A DNA stretch of 64,000 bases from Panicum virgatum (GCF_016808335.1 NC_053149.1:36038118-36102117); one strand, 5' to 3'. Shown: positions 11,716-22,894, numbered from the stretch's first letter. Made by a program: numbers and translations. Notes: generated from the letters alone by a model not told the origin.

Positions 11716-12094
11716 CCCACTGGATGACAATGTGCTGGCCTGCTGGGCATGGACAAGCTGATGCACAAGAATCATGCAGAGCCAATCTCCTCCACAACTT
11801 CCACCAGCGGCCACCACCATAACGTATGGTTCTCGATCAGCAACCCCCTATATCTGACACCAATAAATCAAGAAAAATTCATTTGACACTGCCATTTACC
11901 CGACAAAGCATGCAAGCTTTAGAACTCGAACCCAAGGTGAGGATGTGAAGTCACCCAAAGCAATCCTCTACGCCTGTTTTGCACCAATGAATCTTCGGAG
12001 CTTCTTTTCCATTCATTTTAGAAAGACATTCTTTTCCATACTTTATTGTAGAACAAACAAAACGATTTGAATTATCTTACAATCCATAATCTAT
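11716..12094. other. Spacer, no feature seen
   Basis: This is the stretch between the Copia TSD and the left TSD of the next retroposon. I see no ORF with recognisable motifs, no TIR pair and no clear promoter. Confidence 0.3.
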
Positions 12095-12109
12095 ATATGA
12101 TTCTTCGGA

Positions 12110-13397
12110 CGGGGTCGCTTTTCTGCCCCCGCGTAGCCCGCTCGGGCGGATCCTGCCACCGCTCCCCGCCGTCCCCTCCGCCACTTCCTCCTAACCTCGC
12201 CGCTGCTTGAGCGTGCCGGGGGGAGTCCGTGCGGACGCGAGGACAGCGGCGGCGAGGCCTTCTCTACCCTGCTGTGTGTGCCCTCCCCAACCCTTCCACC
12301 CCCAGATCTAGATCGAGTTTCGTGGAAGACGGTGACGGTAGCGTGGGCGGCGACTATGGCGCGTTGTGGCTCCCAGCGGCGGGGACATCGGCGGCCTGCT
12401 GCAACATGGCCGTGCCTCCCTGCCGGCGGCCCCTTTCCTGCGCCTGGCGAGGCCCTCCGTGGCGGGGGCCCGACGGCCGGCGGTCGGTGGCCTGCGACGC
12501 GGCACCTTGGGGTCGTAGAGTTCGTGGAGCTGCGGCATCTACGGCGGCGGCGACACTGGCATGCGTCCCCGTGGGGTGTCCCGGCGGCCTGCGGCGCAGC
12601 TTCCATAGGGGTGGCCGGTGGCGCAACATCTCGGGACTGTTCACCTCCGCTGGTTACTAACCGCGCCACCACTGTCAGAGCACCCTGGAGGGGTCTCGGC
12701 GGCACTGGGCCGTCGCCCCCCTCGGCGCGCGCGGATGTTGGTCGTGGTGCTTCTCCATTTTCGCAGTGCGGACGGCTGCCTGGGGTGATGTGCAGGGGTG
12801 AATTTGGTGGCGCTGGGTGAAAGCCTCGGCCAACATCTGTTGGAGCTGACGATGGCGACACTCCTGGGGTCGCAACCCTTGTTGGAAGCGTCGTTGAAGG
12901 TGCCACCTCCTCACCTTGTGAATTCTCTGGAAGAAACTCTGCATGGGTGACCTAGGTGGGCGACGGCGGCGTGAAGTGTCGTATCCTCCCTGGTGGCGAC
13001 GCCTTAGAGTTCGCACATTATCCCGGTGGGGATCGGCTTAAGCGGAATGTTTCGGCACTCATGTGCAAAGTATATGCATTGAAAATGGCAAGCAACGGAT
13101 AATCCGGACATCAAGCTTCTAAGCAGGCGAGTGATGTGATGGATTGATACCACATAAAAATATTGCAAGAACGAAGCGAGAACAAAGAAGAAGATTGAAG
13201 CTTAGTCTTCTAGATTTCTTTCTTTGTCTTATTGCTTTTTATTCTTGTATTTGTGAAATCCCTCATTTGAGGTCTAGAGTCTAAGAACTATTGTAACTCT
13301 TTTGGCTATAGTCGTTCGCTTGTGAGCGAATGATCAAGGCCGGAACTCTTTCCTTAATTTAAAAAAATATGATTCTCTCTTTCCTTAATTTAAAAAA
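12110..13397 (+). mobile_element. A-tailed retroposon with 15-bp TSD (truncated LINE or retrocopy)
   Basis: The 15-bp sequence ATATGATTCTTCGGA occurs at 12095-12109 and again at 13398-13412, and the insert between them ends in a run of seven A after a T-rich 3' UTR-like stretch. Long variable TSDs plus a 3' A tail are the hallmark of LINE-machinery retroposition. The 5' kilobase is very GC-rich and begins GGGGTCGC, suggesting a LINE 5' UTR or a GC-rich mRNA. No reverse transcriptase or endonuclease motif was found, so it is either an internally deleted LINE or a processed copy of an unidentified transcript. Long ORFs on both strands here look like GC-driven shadows. Confidence 0.7.
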
Positions 13398-13407
13398 ATA
13401 TGATTCT
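13346..13407 (+). repeat. 31-bp perfect tandem duplication at the retroposon tail
   Basis: Units 13346-13376 and 13377-13407 appear identical. Each comprises CTCTTTCCTTAATTT, seven A and TATGATTCT, that is the 3' end of the retroposon, its A tail and part of the TSD. The duplication therefore post-dates or accompanied insertion. Confidence 0.9.
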
Positions 13408-13412
13408 TCGGA

Positions 13413-14112
13413 TCTACTTTACTGTCATAAGATTTTTTTTATGACATATTTGCTTGGTTAACCGAGCCCCTTAGCAAGAGGCAGATTATACGTTATGCTA
13501 TCAATTTAATCTTTTTTTTTGCGGAAAGATATCAATGTTCCCGCAACAGTGGAGAACCTCCGTATACGATGTCGTTTTAGTTTTCAACAAGTTTCTGCCC
13601 AGCTTTGTTATGAAACTCCTATCTTTTGACGCAAGTGCATTATTGTTAATTTGTTAAGCGTCAACAACTAATAAGTTCCTATTTCGTTTAAAAAACCAAA
13701 TCAGTTCCTGTTAAAAAAGTGAAAACCTCAAATTGATCATATATATGCTGGCCAGCTCGGAATGGCGCGGCAACACCGCGGTCAGAGTTCTAATCAGGTA
13801 CGGATCATACAGCGGACGGCAGCGATCATCCCGTGCTTTCAGGAGCGGCGCAGGAAGGAATCTTTGGATCGCTACCCTTGTTCCTGGATCGCACGATGCA
13901 GAGGTAGCCTACAATCAGAAGCTTCCGCTGATAGCGTCCACGATCGGAAGCGCCGTGATTCGCCGGGCCCGCACCAGCTCCTTCCAAGGAGGGAAATGGC
14001 GAGCCGTCGGGCCCCACCTTAGCCGATAGAACAGGTGGGCAAGCAGTGGGCCCGCCTTCCTCCGCTCACGTCAGCATCCTCCCCCACCCAGGCCACCCTC
14101 CCCCCTCCGCTG
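13413..14112. other. Upstream region of the FPF1-like gene
   Basis: AT-rich to about 13740, then rising GC content towards the gene. No ORF here has recognisable motifs. The last 400 bases plausibly hold the proximal promoter of the downstream gene, including pyrimidine-rich patches near 14080-14105, but I could not identify specific transcription-factor sites with confidence. Confidence 0.4.
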
Positions 14113-14120
14113 TATAAAAG
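14113..14120 (+). promoter_or_regulatory. TATA box of the FPF1-like gene
   Basis: TATAAAAG lies 78 bases before the ATG in a GC-rich setting. A start site about 30 bases downstream would give a 5' UTR of roughly 50 bases, reasonable for this gene family. Confidence 0.75.
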
Positions 14121-14197
14121 ACCAGCCCCATCTCCTGCTCCCGGCAAACTCAATAATCGATCCACCACTAGCGAGCTCCTGTAGCAAGAAAGAAACC

Positions 14198-14542
14198 ATG
14201 TCGGGTGTGTGGGTGTTCGAGGACGGGATTGTGCGGCGCGCGGACAGCGATCCTCCGAGTGGCGCCGGCGCCGGCGGGTCGCGGCCGAACAACAAGGTGC
14301 TGGTGCACGTTCCTAGCGGCGAGGTGGTGACCTCCTACGACGTGCTGGAGCGGCGGCTCCGCGAGCTCGGGTGGGAGCGCTACCTCTACGACCCCTGCCT
14401 GCTCCAGTTCCACCAGCGCTCTACTGTGCACCTTATCACCGTGCCCCGCGACTTCGCCCGCCTCAAGCTCGTCCACATGTACGACGTCGTCGTAAAAACC
14501 CGGAACGTCATCGAGGTCCGCGACGGCGCCCCACCAGCCTGA
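14198..14542 (+). CDS. Flowering-promoting factor 1-like protein (FPF1/RAA1 family)
   Basis: A single-exon ORF of 114 codons, the usual length of FPF1 family proteins (about 110-115). It starts MSGVWVFEDGIVR, the family N-terminus, and keeps the strongly conserved blocks KVLVHVPSGEVV, SYDVLERRLRELGWERY, DPCLLQFHQRSTVHLI, VPRDF and HMYDVVVKTRN. There is no signal peptide or membrane segment. The ATG context (aaaccATGtc) is good for a plant start and a TATA box lies 78 bp upstream. FPF1 and the rice relative RAA1 are small proteins linked to flowering time, gibberellin and auxin responses and root growth; the molecular mechanism is not settled, and which paralogue this is cannot be told from sequence alone. 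It appears intact and is the only clear host gene in the window, with retroelements upstream and a fold-back MITE 247 bp downstream. Confidence 0.95.
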   Translation: MSGVWVFEDGIVRRADSDPPSGAGAGGSRPNNKVLVHVPSGEVVTSYDVLERRLRELGWERYLYDPCLLQFHQRSTVHLITVPRDFARLKLVHMYDVVVKTRNVIEVRDGAPPA

Positions 14543-14788
14543 TCGTCGCAGCGCGCGGCCGCCTTCTTCCTCCTCGCCGACTAAATCAACTGGCGCTGCC
14601 GGGCCTGATTGCCGCGCCGCATATCAGCGTACGTACCCATGTATTGACGTATTGTATGTCTGATTGCAGTCGAGATGGATCGAAGTAGAAGAGTCGCACG
14701 TGCGACATAGCGGCGCCTGCTCGCGTTGCTGCTTTGCAGGGACTACTCCCTGGTTGTTTTGGCGCCAATCACATATATAATATATAAA

Positions 14789-15167
14789 GAGAATATATCT
14801 GGTGTAAACCACAACTTTGTAAAAACTCGTGCAAACCACGGCAAAAAAGTTATCTAAATTCACCAAAAAATCACACATGTAGATGATATGATGATAGACA
14901 ATCTTGTAAAATATTTTGGCGAAACTCGACTTCATTTGTGAGATATAAAAATAACAAATTTTAAGCCAGAAAGTTGTCCGGATGATTGGTTAAAAATTTG
15001 TTATTTTTATATCTCACAGACGAAATCGAGTTTGAATAAGATATTTTATAAAGTTATGTATCATCGTATTATCTACAGGTGTGATTTTTTGGTGAATTTA
15101 GACGACTTTTTTGCAATAATTTGCACAAGTTTTCACGAAAGTTGCGGTTTGCACTAGATACGTTCCC
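14789..15167. mobile_element. Fold-back MITE with arms of ~170 bp
   Basis: The two halves are long imperfect inverted repeats separated by a loop of roughly 30 bases centred near 14980. Matching blocks include GTGTAAACCACAACTTT with its inverse near 15140-15155, AAATCACACATGTAGATGAT with its inverse near 15070-15095, and GAGATATAAAAATAACAAAT with its inverse near 15000-15018. Ends resemble G(A/G)GAA...TATCT(G/A)GTG. The 8-bp sequence TATATAAA flanks both sides (14781-14788 and 15168-15175), a probable TSD although low in complexity. An 8-9-bp TSD with long TIRs suggests a Mutator-type or hAT-type MITE. It contains no coding capacity. Confidence 0.85.
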
Positions 15168-15175
15168 TATATAAA

Positions 15176-16523
15176 AAAGCGTGCCGCTGTATGCTTTGTT
15201 GAGGGCGTATTTCTTTCACAAAAGATTGTTGTATGATTTGTATGGTAATTAATGTATGGTTTGTGAAATCTGCTTCTTTTTTAGCTTCCGTTCAGGGTTG
15301 TCATCAGATATTTGATGATCGATATAGATTTCGTCTTTTTAATAAATTGTTTGTGCAATACATATGGGTTATGAATGTGAAATAAACGAGTTGTTGAATT
15401 TTACTGTGAGGATGATGCTTTGATTTCGATCCCTTGGTTGTTTTTTTCCAATATCATATGTTCAATTAATTTTAGTGTTCGAATATTGTTTACTTTATTG
15501 TTTACGAAAATAGTTGCCGAAAATAGTGATAGGCAGGTAAACCAAATCAAGTAAAATGTTATAGAATATATATATATTTAATGCATTCTTAGAATTATAT
15601 ACATTGAGAAGTCGATTGGGACACGGGTGACAACTACCCTCGTGTGCTGGATAGGTTTGCATCTAATAATAGAACAATTTCACACCTGCATGCTTTTCTA
15701 CCAACAGCTTTTCATGACAGTGACATCTATATATATATATTCTCTGCCGGGATGTTAAAAAATATATTAAAATACTCAAAAACACATTGGATTTTTAGAA
15801 TGTGTGCCACTACATGAAACAGTAATCCTTAATTTAAAATTACGCAAAAACGATAGATATATTCCGGCTCAGTCTTCGAAGATGGTCATAAAGGTAGAGT
15901 TTGCGTACGTGTATTGTTCATAGGGGTGGAAGTGTATGAGTTGTGAGTATTTGAGTTGTACCGTACAATTTCAAAAAGAATATGTATATTGTTGGTCGTC
16001 ATAGTTTTATTAGATAGTTTGCTGCAAATAAACATGCAAAATGTTTAATAAATTACTTTTCTATTGGCTTTGTTATTGTCTATTTTATTTGTCTCCATTC
16101 GTTATCATTAGCTCAATTTATTGAATTGCTTAAGTATGCACCAGTAATGCTGTGCTTCCCACATTACATATGTAATGCAATCTAGTGTGTTCATAAATGT
16201 ATACTAAATAAATGTCTAAATCAATATTTTTCAATAATATTGCAATGCTTCTTCCAAATAACAAAATGCATACTCCACCAGTATGAGAAACATCATAGTT
16301 ACATTATTATATTTTTGTTTGAACTTTTTATATAAAATTAAAACAATTGAAGGGATCAACAGTAATGGATTTAATATTACTCTCACCAACTGTGTTATGG
16401 TGTCATTCTATTTAGATGTGGTTTCATTTTTAATTTGATGCAAGCTCTTGGCTCTCGCATACCAGCTATTGTTAATTGTTGGATGGAAATCCGTAACAAA
16501 TATGTGGAAGATAGAGACATGTT
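15176..16523. other. AT-rich intergenic sequence
   Basis: No gene, TIR pair or LTR was recognised. Short TA-dinucleotide runs occur near 15570 and 15730. ORFs are short and unconvincing. Confidence 0.35.
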
Positions 16524-19363
16524 GGGTGTGTTTGGTTGGGCTTTGGTTTTTGGAAAACCTGTTGTTAGTTGTGGGCTATGGAAAAGCTACTGTGAGCTGT
16601 GGGCTGCGAGAAATCTTAAAGCCGTTTGGTGAAGTAGATGTGGCTTTTTGGAAACGCTTACGAGTGGATATAATCCCACATGTCATTCATAGTTCACCCA
16701 ACTCAATCATCTCCCTCTCCCACTCATGAGCGGACCCCACATGTCAGCATCTTCTTCCTCCTGCTGCTGCATTCACGGGAGGACGGGAGTGACACGTGCC
16801 TACAGTGGCAACCGGCGAGTCCGCCTTTGCCCGCTGAAGTCCACGAGCAGAGCCATAGGGGTCGCGCCGCCGCGCCTGCAGGGAGGCAGCGGGATTAGGT
16901 GCCACCACCTGTTCCTCGTGCTGCATAGGGAGAGGAGAGGGATGAGGAGGGGCGGATTGCGCGAGAGACGCTGGAACCGCCCCCGCGGGGGCCAAGACAC
17001 ACTACCTGAAATGCGGACAATGGTAACAGACAAAGACATGCATTGGTAACGGTCACATGCATCATTACCCTTTATGGGTTACTAATGACCTTTCATTGGT
17101 ATCGGGTAAAAGCCCGGTACAAATTACATAAAATTGTAACGTCTATTGCACAATGTCTGTTACTAAAGTTTGTTACCAATCACCCCTAACGCCTGCTCCA
17201 GCTAGGCCCGCAAAAATTTATGGTAACAGTTTCATTAGAAGACCGTTACCATTCATAATTTATCAGTAACGGAGACCGTGTAGGACCGTTACCGATAATC
17301 ATTACCAATGATCCCGGGGGCTGGTCCTTCCAGGCTCGATGTCAGTGTTGGTAACAAATGTTTATAGGTGTCCGTTACCAATGATTTGTGGATGGTAACG
17401 GCTCTTAATTAATACCCGTTACTATTAGAAGTTACCTATGACACCTCGCGGTCGGTCCTCTAGGCCCACTATTATAATTGGTAACAGTTGTATTTTTGAG
17501 TCTGCTACCAATGATCTATGGAAGGTAACAGTTGTCATTTGATGCTAGTTACCAGTATGTGGTCATCGGTAACGGCTGGCTCTACTACAACGTTACAATT
17601 GATGTTTGTGTGGTGACGGTCTGCAGTATACAAAATGTATTCATCCATATCATATCATGACAGAGAACATATATTCATCAATATCATGGATAGAAGTATA
17701 TATACAAAATAAGTAATCAGGGATACAAAAATAAACTTGGTAGCTAAATACAGACACCTCCCCCCCCCCCACATAAAAGTAAGTAAACAGGGATTAATTA
17801 ATTCTAACTACCACATGATATAAAAGGTAAAAGGTCTTGTGAAGAGAATAATCCTATTTCACTGCTATACATTGCTAGCATCAGGAAATAGAATAATCGT
17901 GAATTCCGCGTAACCGACCAAGCCGCTAAAGTAGTGATAAATCCTATCAATAAAATAGATCATAATTAATGTCCATCAATTCCCAATCTCCAGTGGAAAT
18001 CCAAAACATCTATCCATTTAGAAGTCTTCCTTTAATTGGATTAAGGGATCCTCCAATTGGAAATAATAACAAGATGCATAAGACATTAGAAAGAATTCTA
18101 ATAAACAAACAGATAAACCAACATGCATCTATAAAATCAATATGGCGGATGAGGAGGAGCTGCTGAAAGCTTGCAGCTGAGCGGCTCAGCCGAGGGCATA
18201 AAGAGGAGGACTCGCCTCGGAGGAGGATGCTGAGGCCCGGAAAGCGCGCCGGTGGAGGATGAGGAGGAGCGGCGGAGGAGGCGCGTCAATGGATCGACGA
18301 GGCCATCGGTGGAGGAGGACCGTTGAGGAGGAGTGGCGGTGGAGCAGGCCGAGCCAATCGAGGAGGAGCAGCGGAGACACCTGTGGTAGACGGGAGCGGC
18401 AGTGGAGGAGGAGTAGTGGAGGCCTTCGGTGGAGGAGGCGTAGCATCAACGGCCCCTCTATACGGGTGGCGTCGATAGGAAGCTTGGTGATTCCGAAATG
18501 AAGAAGCTCCTCCATATAACCTGGAGTGACCTCATTTGTAATGACTAAGTAACAATTGTTATCATTGTTTACAATATTGGTAACGTGTGTTAACAAGAAA
18601 TGTTACTCATACAAAATTCAGTGTTACGGGCAAAACATGCACGTAACTAATGTCATATCATTGGTAACGAACGTGAATAGTTATAGTTACCAATGATATT
18701 AGTAACAAACTTTGACAAAGTCTGATCCTTATATATTGTCATTGGTAACGGACCATATTGACGTCCAGATCTGACTCAGCCCGGGGGGTCCTATTTGTAA
18801 CGTCCTCTATTAAAGACCGATGATTGTTGTAACGGACAACGTATGTCCGTTACTAATGCCATGTTACCTAAGTTCGTTTTTCACGTATAGTGACACGCCA
18901 CCGCCAGAGTCGGGAGGCACGTCCGCCGCTGCCTATTCCCTGGCACCGCACGAAGAGAGGAGAGGGTTGGTGTGGCAAGATTGAGGGGAAGAAGCCAGAT
19001 CGGCCACCGCCAAAGCCAGCACACATGACCGCCCGCCGGCTCTGGGATGCGCGTCCGCCGCCACTGGTGGAGGAACCCTAGCGCCTGGCTGTTGCGGGAG
19101 TCGAGAGGCGCGTCCAAAAGAGGCGAGGAAGGGAGGAGGCGAAGGGAATGAAATGAAATGGTGCCCACATAATGGATGGCAGAGGGGTAATTTTGAGAGA
19201 AAGCTCCACTATGCTGCCGCTAAAAGCACCTCTGAGCTTGATGTGCAATTTGCATTGGGCAAAAAGCTGCTTCCAAAGAAAGCACTCCCAACCCTTGACT
19301 CCCTTTCGTTGGCTTTTTGGCTTTGCCTGGAAGCCGCCCCCAAAAGCCAAACCAAACAGACTC
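16524..19363. mobile_element. Probable TIR transposon remnant, host of a CACTA insertion
   Basis: The left end reads GTGTGTTTGGTTGGGCTTT (16527-16545) and the inverted right end reads GTCTGTTTGGTTTGGCTTT (19361 back to 19343), differing at only two positions. The GTGTTTGG-type TIR is common in grass hAT and PIF/Harbinger non-autonomous elements. I could not read a convincing TSD, so the exact ends and superfamily are unresolved. The outer element is about 0.95 kb without the CACTA insertion and encodes nothing recognisable. Confidence 0.5.
17000..18892. mobile_element. Non-autonomous CACTA element (GGTAACGG subterminal repeats)
   Basis: The ends are CACTACCTGAAA at 17000 and ...CACGTATAGTG at 18892, flanked by a 3-bp TSD ACA (16997-16999 and 18893-18895). 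Subterminal regions (about 17015-17620 and 18540-18880) are packed with GGTAAC/GTTACC motifs in both orientations. The middle includes a poly-C run near 17760 and a GGA-rich tract at about 18200-18470 that yields spurious ORFs on both strands. There is no transposase, so it depends on another element. Its 3' end matches the fragment at 412-2077. Confidence 0.9.
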
Positions 19364-21339
19364 GTAAAATCTCTATGTGCTTGTAGCATCAGATTTCTTA
19401 TATGGTTTCATCTCTGTGATAAACTTCATTATTATTGGCATACTACGCTCAACTTGCGCTTAATCGAGTAAATGAGTAAAAGCTAAAGCATAATATTAAA
19501 TCTTTTTGTATGCTTCAAAAAAATTATTCAGATATTTATTGCCAAATTAATCTTGTCTGGAGGAATATAAATTGTACACAAATATATACACACACACACG
19601 AGCGAGAGAGAGAGAGAGAGAGAGAGTTCCCATGTAACAAAAGCTTCTACACTACTTTATTAGAAAATGGGCGTACCAATGAGCTCGGAAATTCTGATGC
19701 TATTGAAAAAGAAGAACCATTTAATTTCGATGATAATCCTTAGAATTAACTATCTATTAAAGTTAAGGAATCACGCTTTTTATCCCAAGGACTCAGATTG
19801 TGCAAAATTTTGATGCAAACCATGAGTTCGGATTGAGGTTAACAGAGAGTATTCTTAGTCATGGAATTTTGTACCCATAGTGAAAGGATTCAGTGCTCGT
19901 AGGCTAAGAGGTGGAGGGGACGAATTAGGTAAACTAAAAACTTTAACCTATGGCTTTCATCCAGTTTGCAGAAAATATAAACTAGAACATGTTGTCATGA
20001 AGTGCAACTAAGGTTCAAAAAGTGTTCCAACCCACTCAAAAGGAGTTTTGCAAACTATAGCCAATCCTAACAAGATACTACTCTATATAGGTAAAGTCAC
20101 ATAAATTGCAAGTATGAATGTGAAAATGTGAAGGAGTGGGTCAGGGAAATGCAAACTCAGCACATCTTTTCTTTCCTATGGTATTGGTGGGCAAAAGCCA
20201 CCCCTAGTCCATGTTGGATCTCCACAAATATTTTGGCCACCTAGTATCTTTGAGTCAAGAGTTTGTTCTCGCCACTAAGGCTCACCCAAGTAGATAAGGA
20301 TCTTGCCACAAAGGCAATGCTCACCACCTCTTGCACCGGTCACCTTGATGTCGTCTTCGCTATGGATCTTCCTAGGAAGAAGGGGTCTCCTCGTCCCCCT
20401 AATACGGTAGCCATCGCTTCTCCATACCAAACCAGAAGGTTGATGACTAGCCGGCGAGTCACCAGGACTCCAATGCGTCGGCACACCAAGATTATAGTAG
20501 TGGTTCACTCTAGAACCAAACACAAGCTAGCAACACCTTTCTCTCTCACTCTCCCTAGGCCTAAACTAGCACTAGCACTCTCGAAATTTGTGCTAAAACC
20601 ATTGAATGTGATCACTAGGCACTAAGGTGGCTAAAATTCTTCAATGTGTATGTGCTTCCTCTTGACTCCAGCAACCTCAATTGGGTTAGGTAAGGTGTAT
20701 AAATAGCCCAACAATTCCAAAGAGCCATTGCTCGAATGGCCACAAAAAGAACAACAGTGCCAGATGAACCAATAGACCGCATATGTGGGCGTCAGATCAT
20801 TTGGTACCACCCTTTTGGCCATGTAGCGATTGGCCCCTTTCTGCCACATCTTATTTTGCTTGCATCTCCCAACACATTGCTTCATGCATCATCAGATGCC
20901 CGTAGGATCATCCGGTGCTAAAGGATTTGTCCCTTGAAATCTCCTATTGCTTGACATGCTCTCTGAGTAAACAAAACTGTAGCTTTCTTCAATTGTATCG
21001 GATCATCTGGTGCTTAATGAGTTTCTGTCTAAAGCCACTATTCATTGCACCGACGCTCATCTCCAGAGTACCAGATCATCTGGTGCTACGAAGTCCTTGA
21101 CTTTCTACGCAGACCATTGATCCGGACCGTTGTAATCTGAGGCCGTCAGATCATCCGTTACTTTGTTCATGCTGAACTTGTCTAGAACATCTCGGCTGTC
21201 ATTTTTCTATGACTTTGATGAGTACCATTGACTATTTTGTCACTCAATCATCAAAATCACATTAATGGCCCTAATGGTGCTATTTTCTATAAACCATGGT
21301 TTTGTTTTGTTAGGTATACCTACATCTAAAGGGTATATT
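19364..21339. other. Intergenic, LTR-like in part, no gene identified
   Basis: Bases 19582-19627 are a compound (CA)n(GA)n microsatellite. From about 20160 to 21230 the sequence has the flavour of a retrotransposon LTR: a short repeated motif around GATCATC(C/T)GGTGC at about 20908, 21001 and 21065, and TATAAATAG near 20697. I found no matching second copy, PBS or TSD. No ORF carries a recognisable domain. Confidence 0.35.
19582..19627 (+). repeat. (CA)n(GA)n microsatellite
   Basis: Tandem CA repeats run into GA repeats, followed directly by non-repetitive sequence. A potential length-polymorphic site. Confidence 0.9.
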
Positions 21340-22786
21340 TGTTGGCAGTCGATATCGATGATTTTCGCCGCCAACGCCCCGCCTGATTTCATGAAATATA
21401 GGCCATAACCATTATTACTAATGAGTTCCACATGTTTTGGTGCATATTTGATCTCAGGAACAACATATCCAAAATTGACCCAAAACGAACACTGTTTGGA
21501 CCGGAAGGCCCGAATCCGGCCGACCGGCATACTTTCTGTAGAATCTTGGCATGAGATTTTACCAGTATCATCCAGAGGGAGAAATCAAGCCATTCCAATG
21601 GGTGGTTTCCCAGAATACACGAGATGGAATCGGAAGGCTTGAACCCTTAGGCAAAACAGAGGAATTCTATGCCATGATCAGAGCACAAGATAACTACCCA
21701 TCCAGGAGTGATCTCCAGCCGTCGAAGATCGTGTTGGTGCAACGGAGGGCCAAAAAGCTTCCAGAGCCAGGCTGCCCGGCCCAAGAAATGTCGGTTGAGG
21801 AAACCGCCTTTTGCACCGACCTCCCGAGAGCATCAGGAGAGTCCACTCGAAGGCGGTGGACAAATGGCGGAGATCATAGGTCGGCCGGCCTAAGAGAGGC
21901 TGGCCGGCCTGACTTTTTCGCGCCACGTGTCCAGCCTTCGCGTGGAAGTTACGATGCCGACCTCCTTGCGTGAAGTGTAGGCGACCTCGTGATAACCGCC
22001 TTGGAAGCACTATAAATAGCAGCACCCTCCCTCACTTCAAGCCATGGTGAATTGGAGCAAGTCCAAGGTGAAGCGTAGTTCTCCACATATCGTAGAAAAT
22101 AGGGAGAGAGGCGAGGTGAGAGTCCAGAGAGGAGCCGGAGTGTCGGCCCCTCTCCAACTTTGTGCCTCCGAGGAATGAAGCTTCGATTCGAGTAATTTCC
22201 TCTTCATCCATCATTATTACTTTCTCTCCTTTATTTTATTAGTACTTGAATACTTGATCTCTCCAGTTGCGGGATCCCTTGTCCGCGTGGGTAGCAAGTT
22301 CTATCCATTTGGGGTTTCTTCTTGCCTTAAGGTGAGGCGGAAGTCAGTGACTCGATAGTTTAGGTGTGGTACCTAGACTTGGTTAGTTACCTTGGGTTGT
22401 GTTCCACCCCACGGAACCACAGTGGTACGCGGCAGGTGGTGACAGCCCTGTCCGTCTCTCGTAGTCCACCACGTTCAGGTGTTTTCATAGCAGTAGGATT
22501 GCCGAAAGTATGTTGGCCCTTCTTCCCACTCCTGTGTGAGCCCTTCACTTAGGCCGCCGAAGTAACTAGAGTACAAGTCAAGTATTCTTGACAGGAGTAG
22601 TTAGTAACATGACGTTAGACTACCTCGACCTATCTTATCTGGACCTCTTTACTCCCGTCATACCCCCGGGATAAACAAGAATCACTACTCAGTACACTTC
22701 TCGTTCCTCGTGGATTCGATACCCTGGAATACTCCCGGTATCCGTACGCTTGCGGATTTATTCTGTTAGGCTAAGGACTGCCAACA
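21340..22786 (+). mobile_element. 1.45-kb solo LTR (TGTTGGCAGTC family)
   Basis: The ends are TGTTGGCAGTC and GACTGCCAACA, a perfect 11-bp inverted pair with TG...CA. A 5-bp TSD ATATT flanks them (21335-21339 and 22787-22791). A TATA box (TATAAATAG near 22011) sits about 670 bases inside the left end, and the right part contains the motif CGGTATCCGTACGCTTG seen near the 3' ends of grass gypsy LTRs. No internal retroelement sequence follows on either side, so it is a solo LTR, plus-oriented by its TATA box. Gypsy assignment is inferred. Confidence 0.85.
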
Positions 22787-22894
22787 ATATTCTGGTCTCT
22801 CAAGACTGCTACATCGGTATCCGTACGCTTGTGGATTTATTCTGTTAGGCTAAGGACTGCCAACAATATTCTGGTCTCTCAAGACTGCTACATC
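22737..22894 (+). repeat. 79-bp tandem duplication across the solo LTR edge
   Basis: Units 22737-22815 and 22816-22894 are almost identical (one C/T difference noticed in CTTGCGG versus CTTGTGG). Each contains the last ~50 bp of the LTR, the TSD ATATT and 24 bp of flank ending CTACATC. It must have arisen after the LTR insertion. Confidence 0.9.

Noticed and set aside
12091..12906. 271-codon minus-strand ORF
   Set aside because: It lies in the GC-rich retroposon body, overlaps equally long ORFs on the plus strand, is rich in Arg/Pro/Ala/Gly and has no recognisable motif; a composition artefact is more likely than a gene.
18186..18596. ORFs in the GGA-rich tract of the 17000-18892 CACTA element
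   Set aside because: Simple-sequence GGAGGAG tract gives Arg/Gly/Ser-rich plus-strand and Leu/His/Arg-rich minus-strand frames; no transposase motif.
20263..20625. 120-codon plus-strand ORF
   Set aside because: It sits in LTR-like repeat sequence and has no recognisable domain or gene-like upstream signals.
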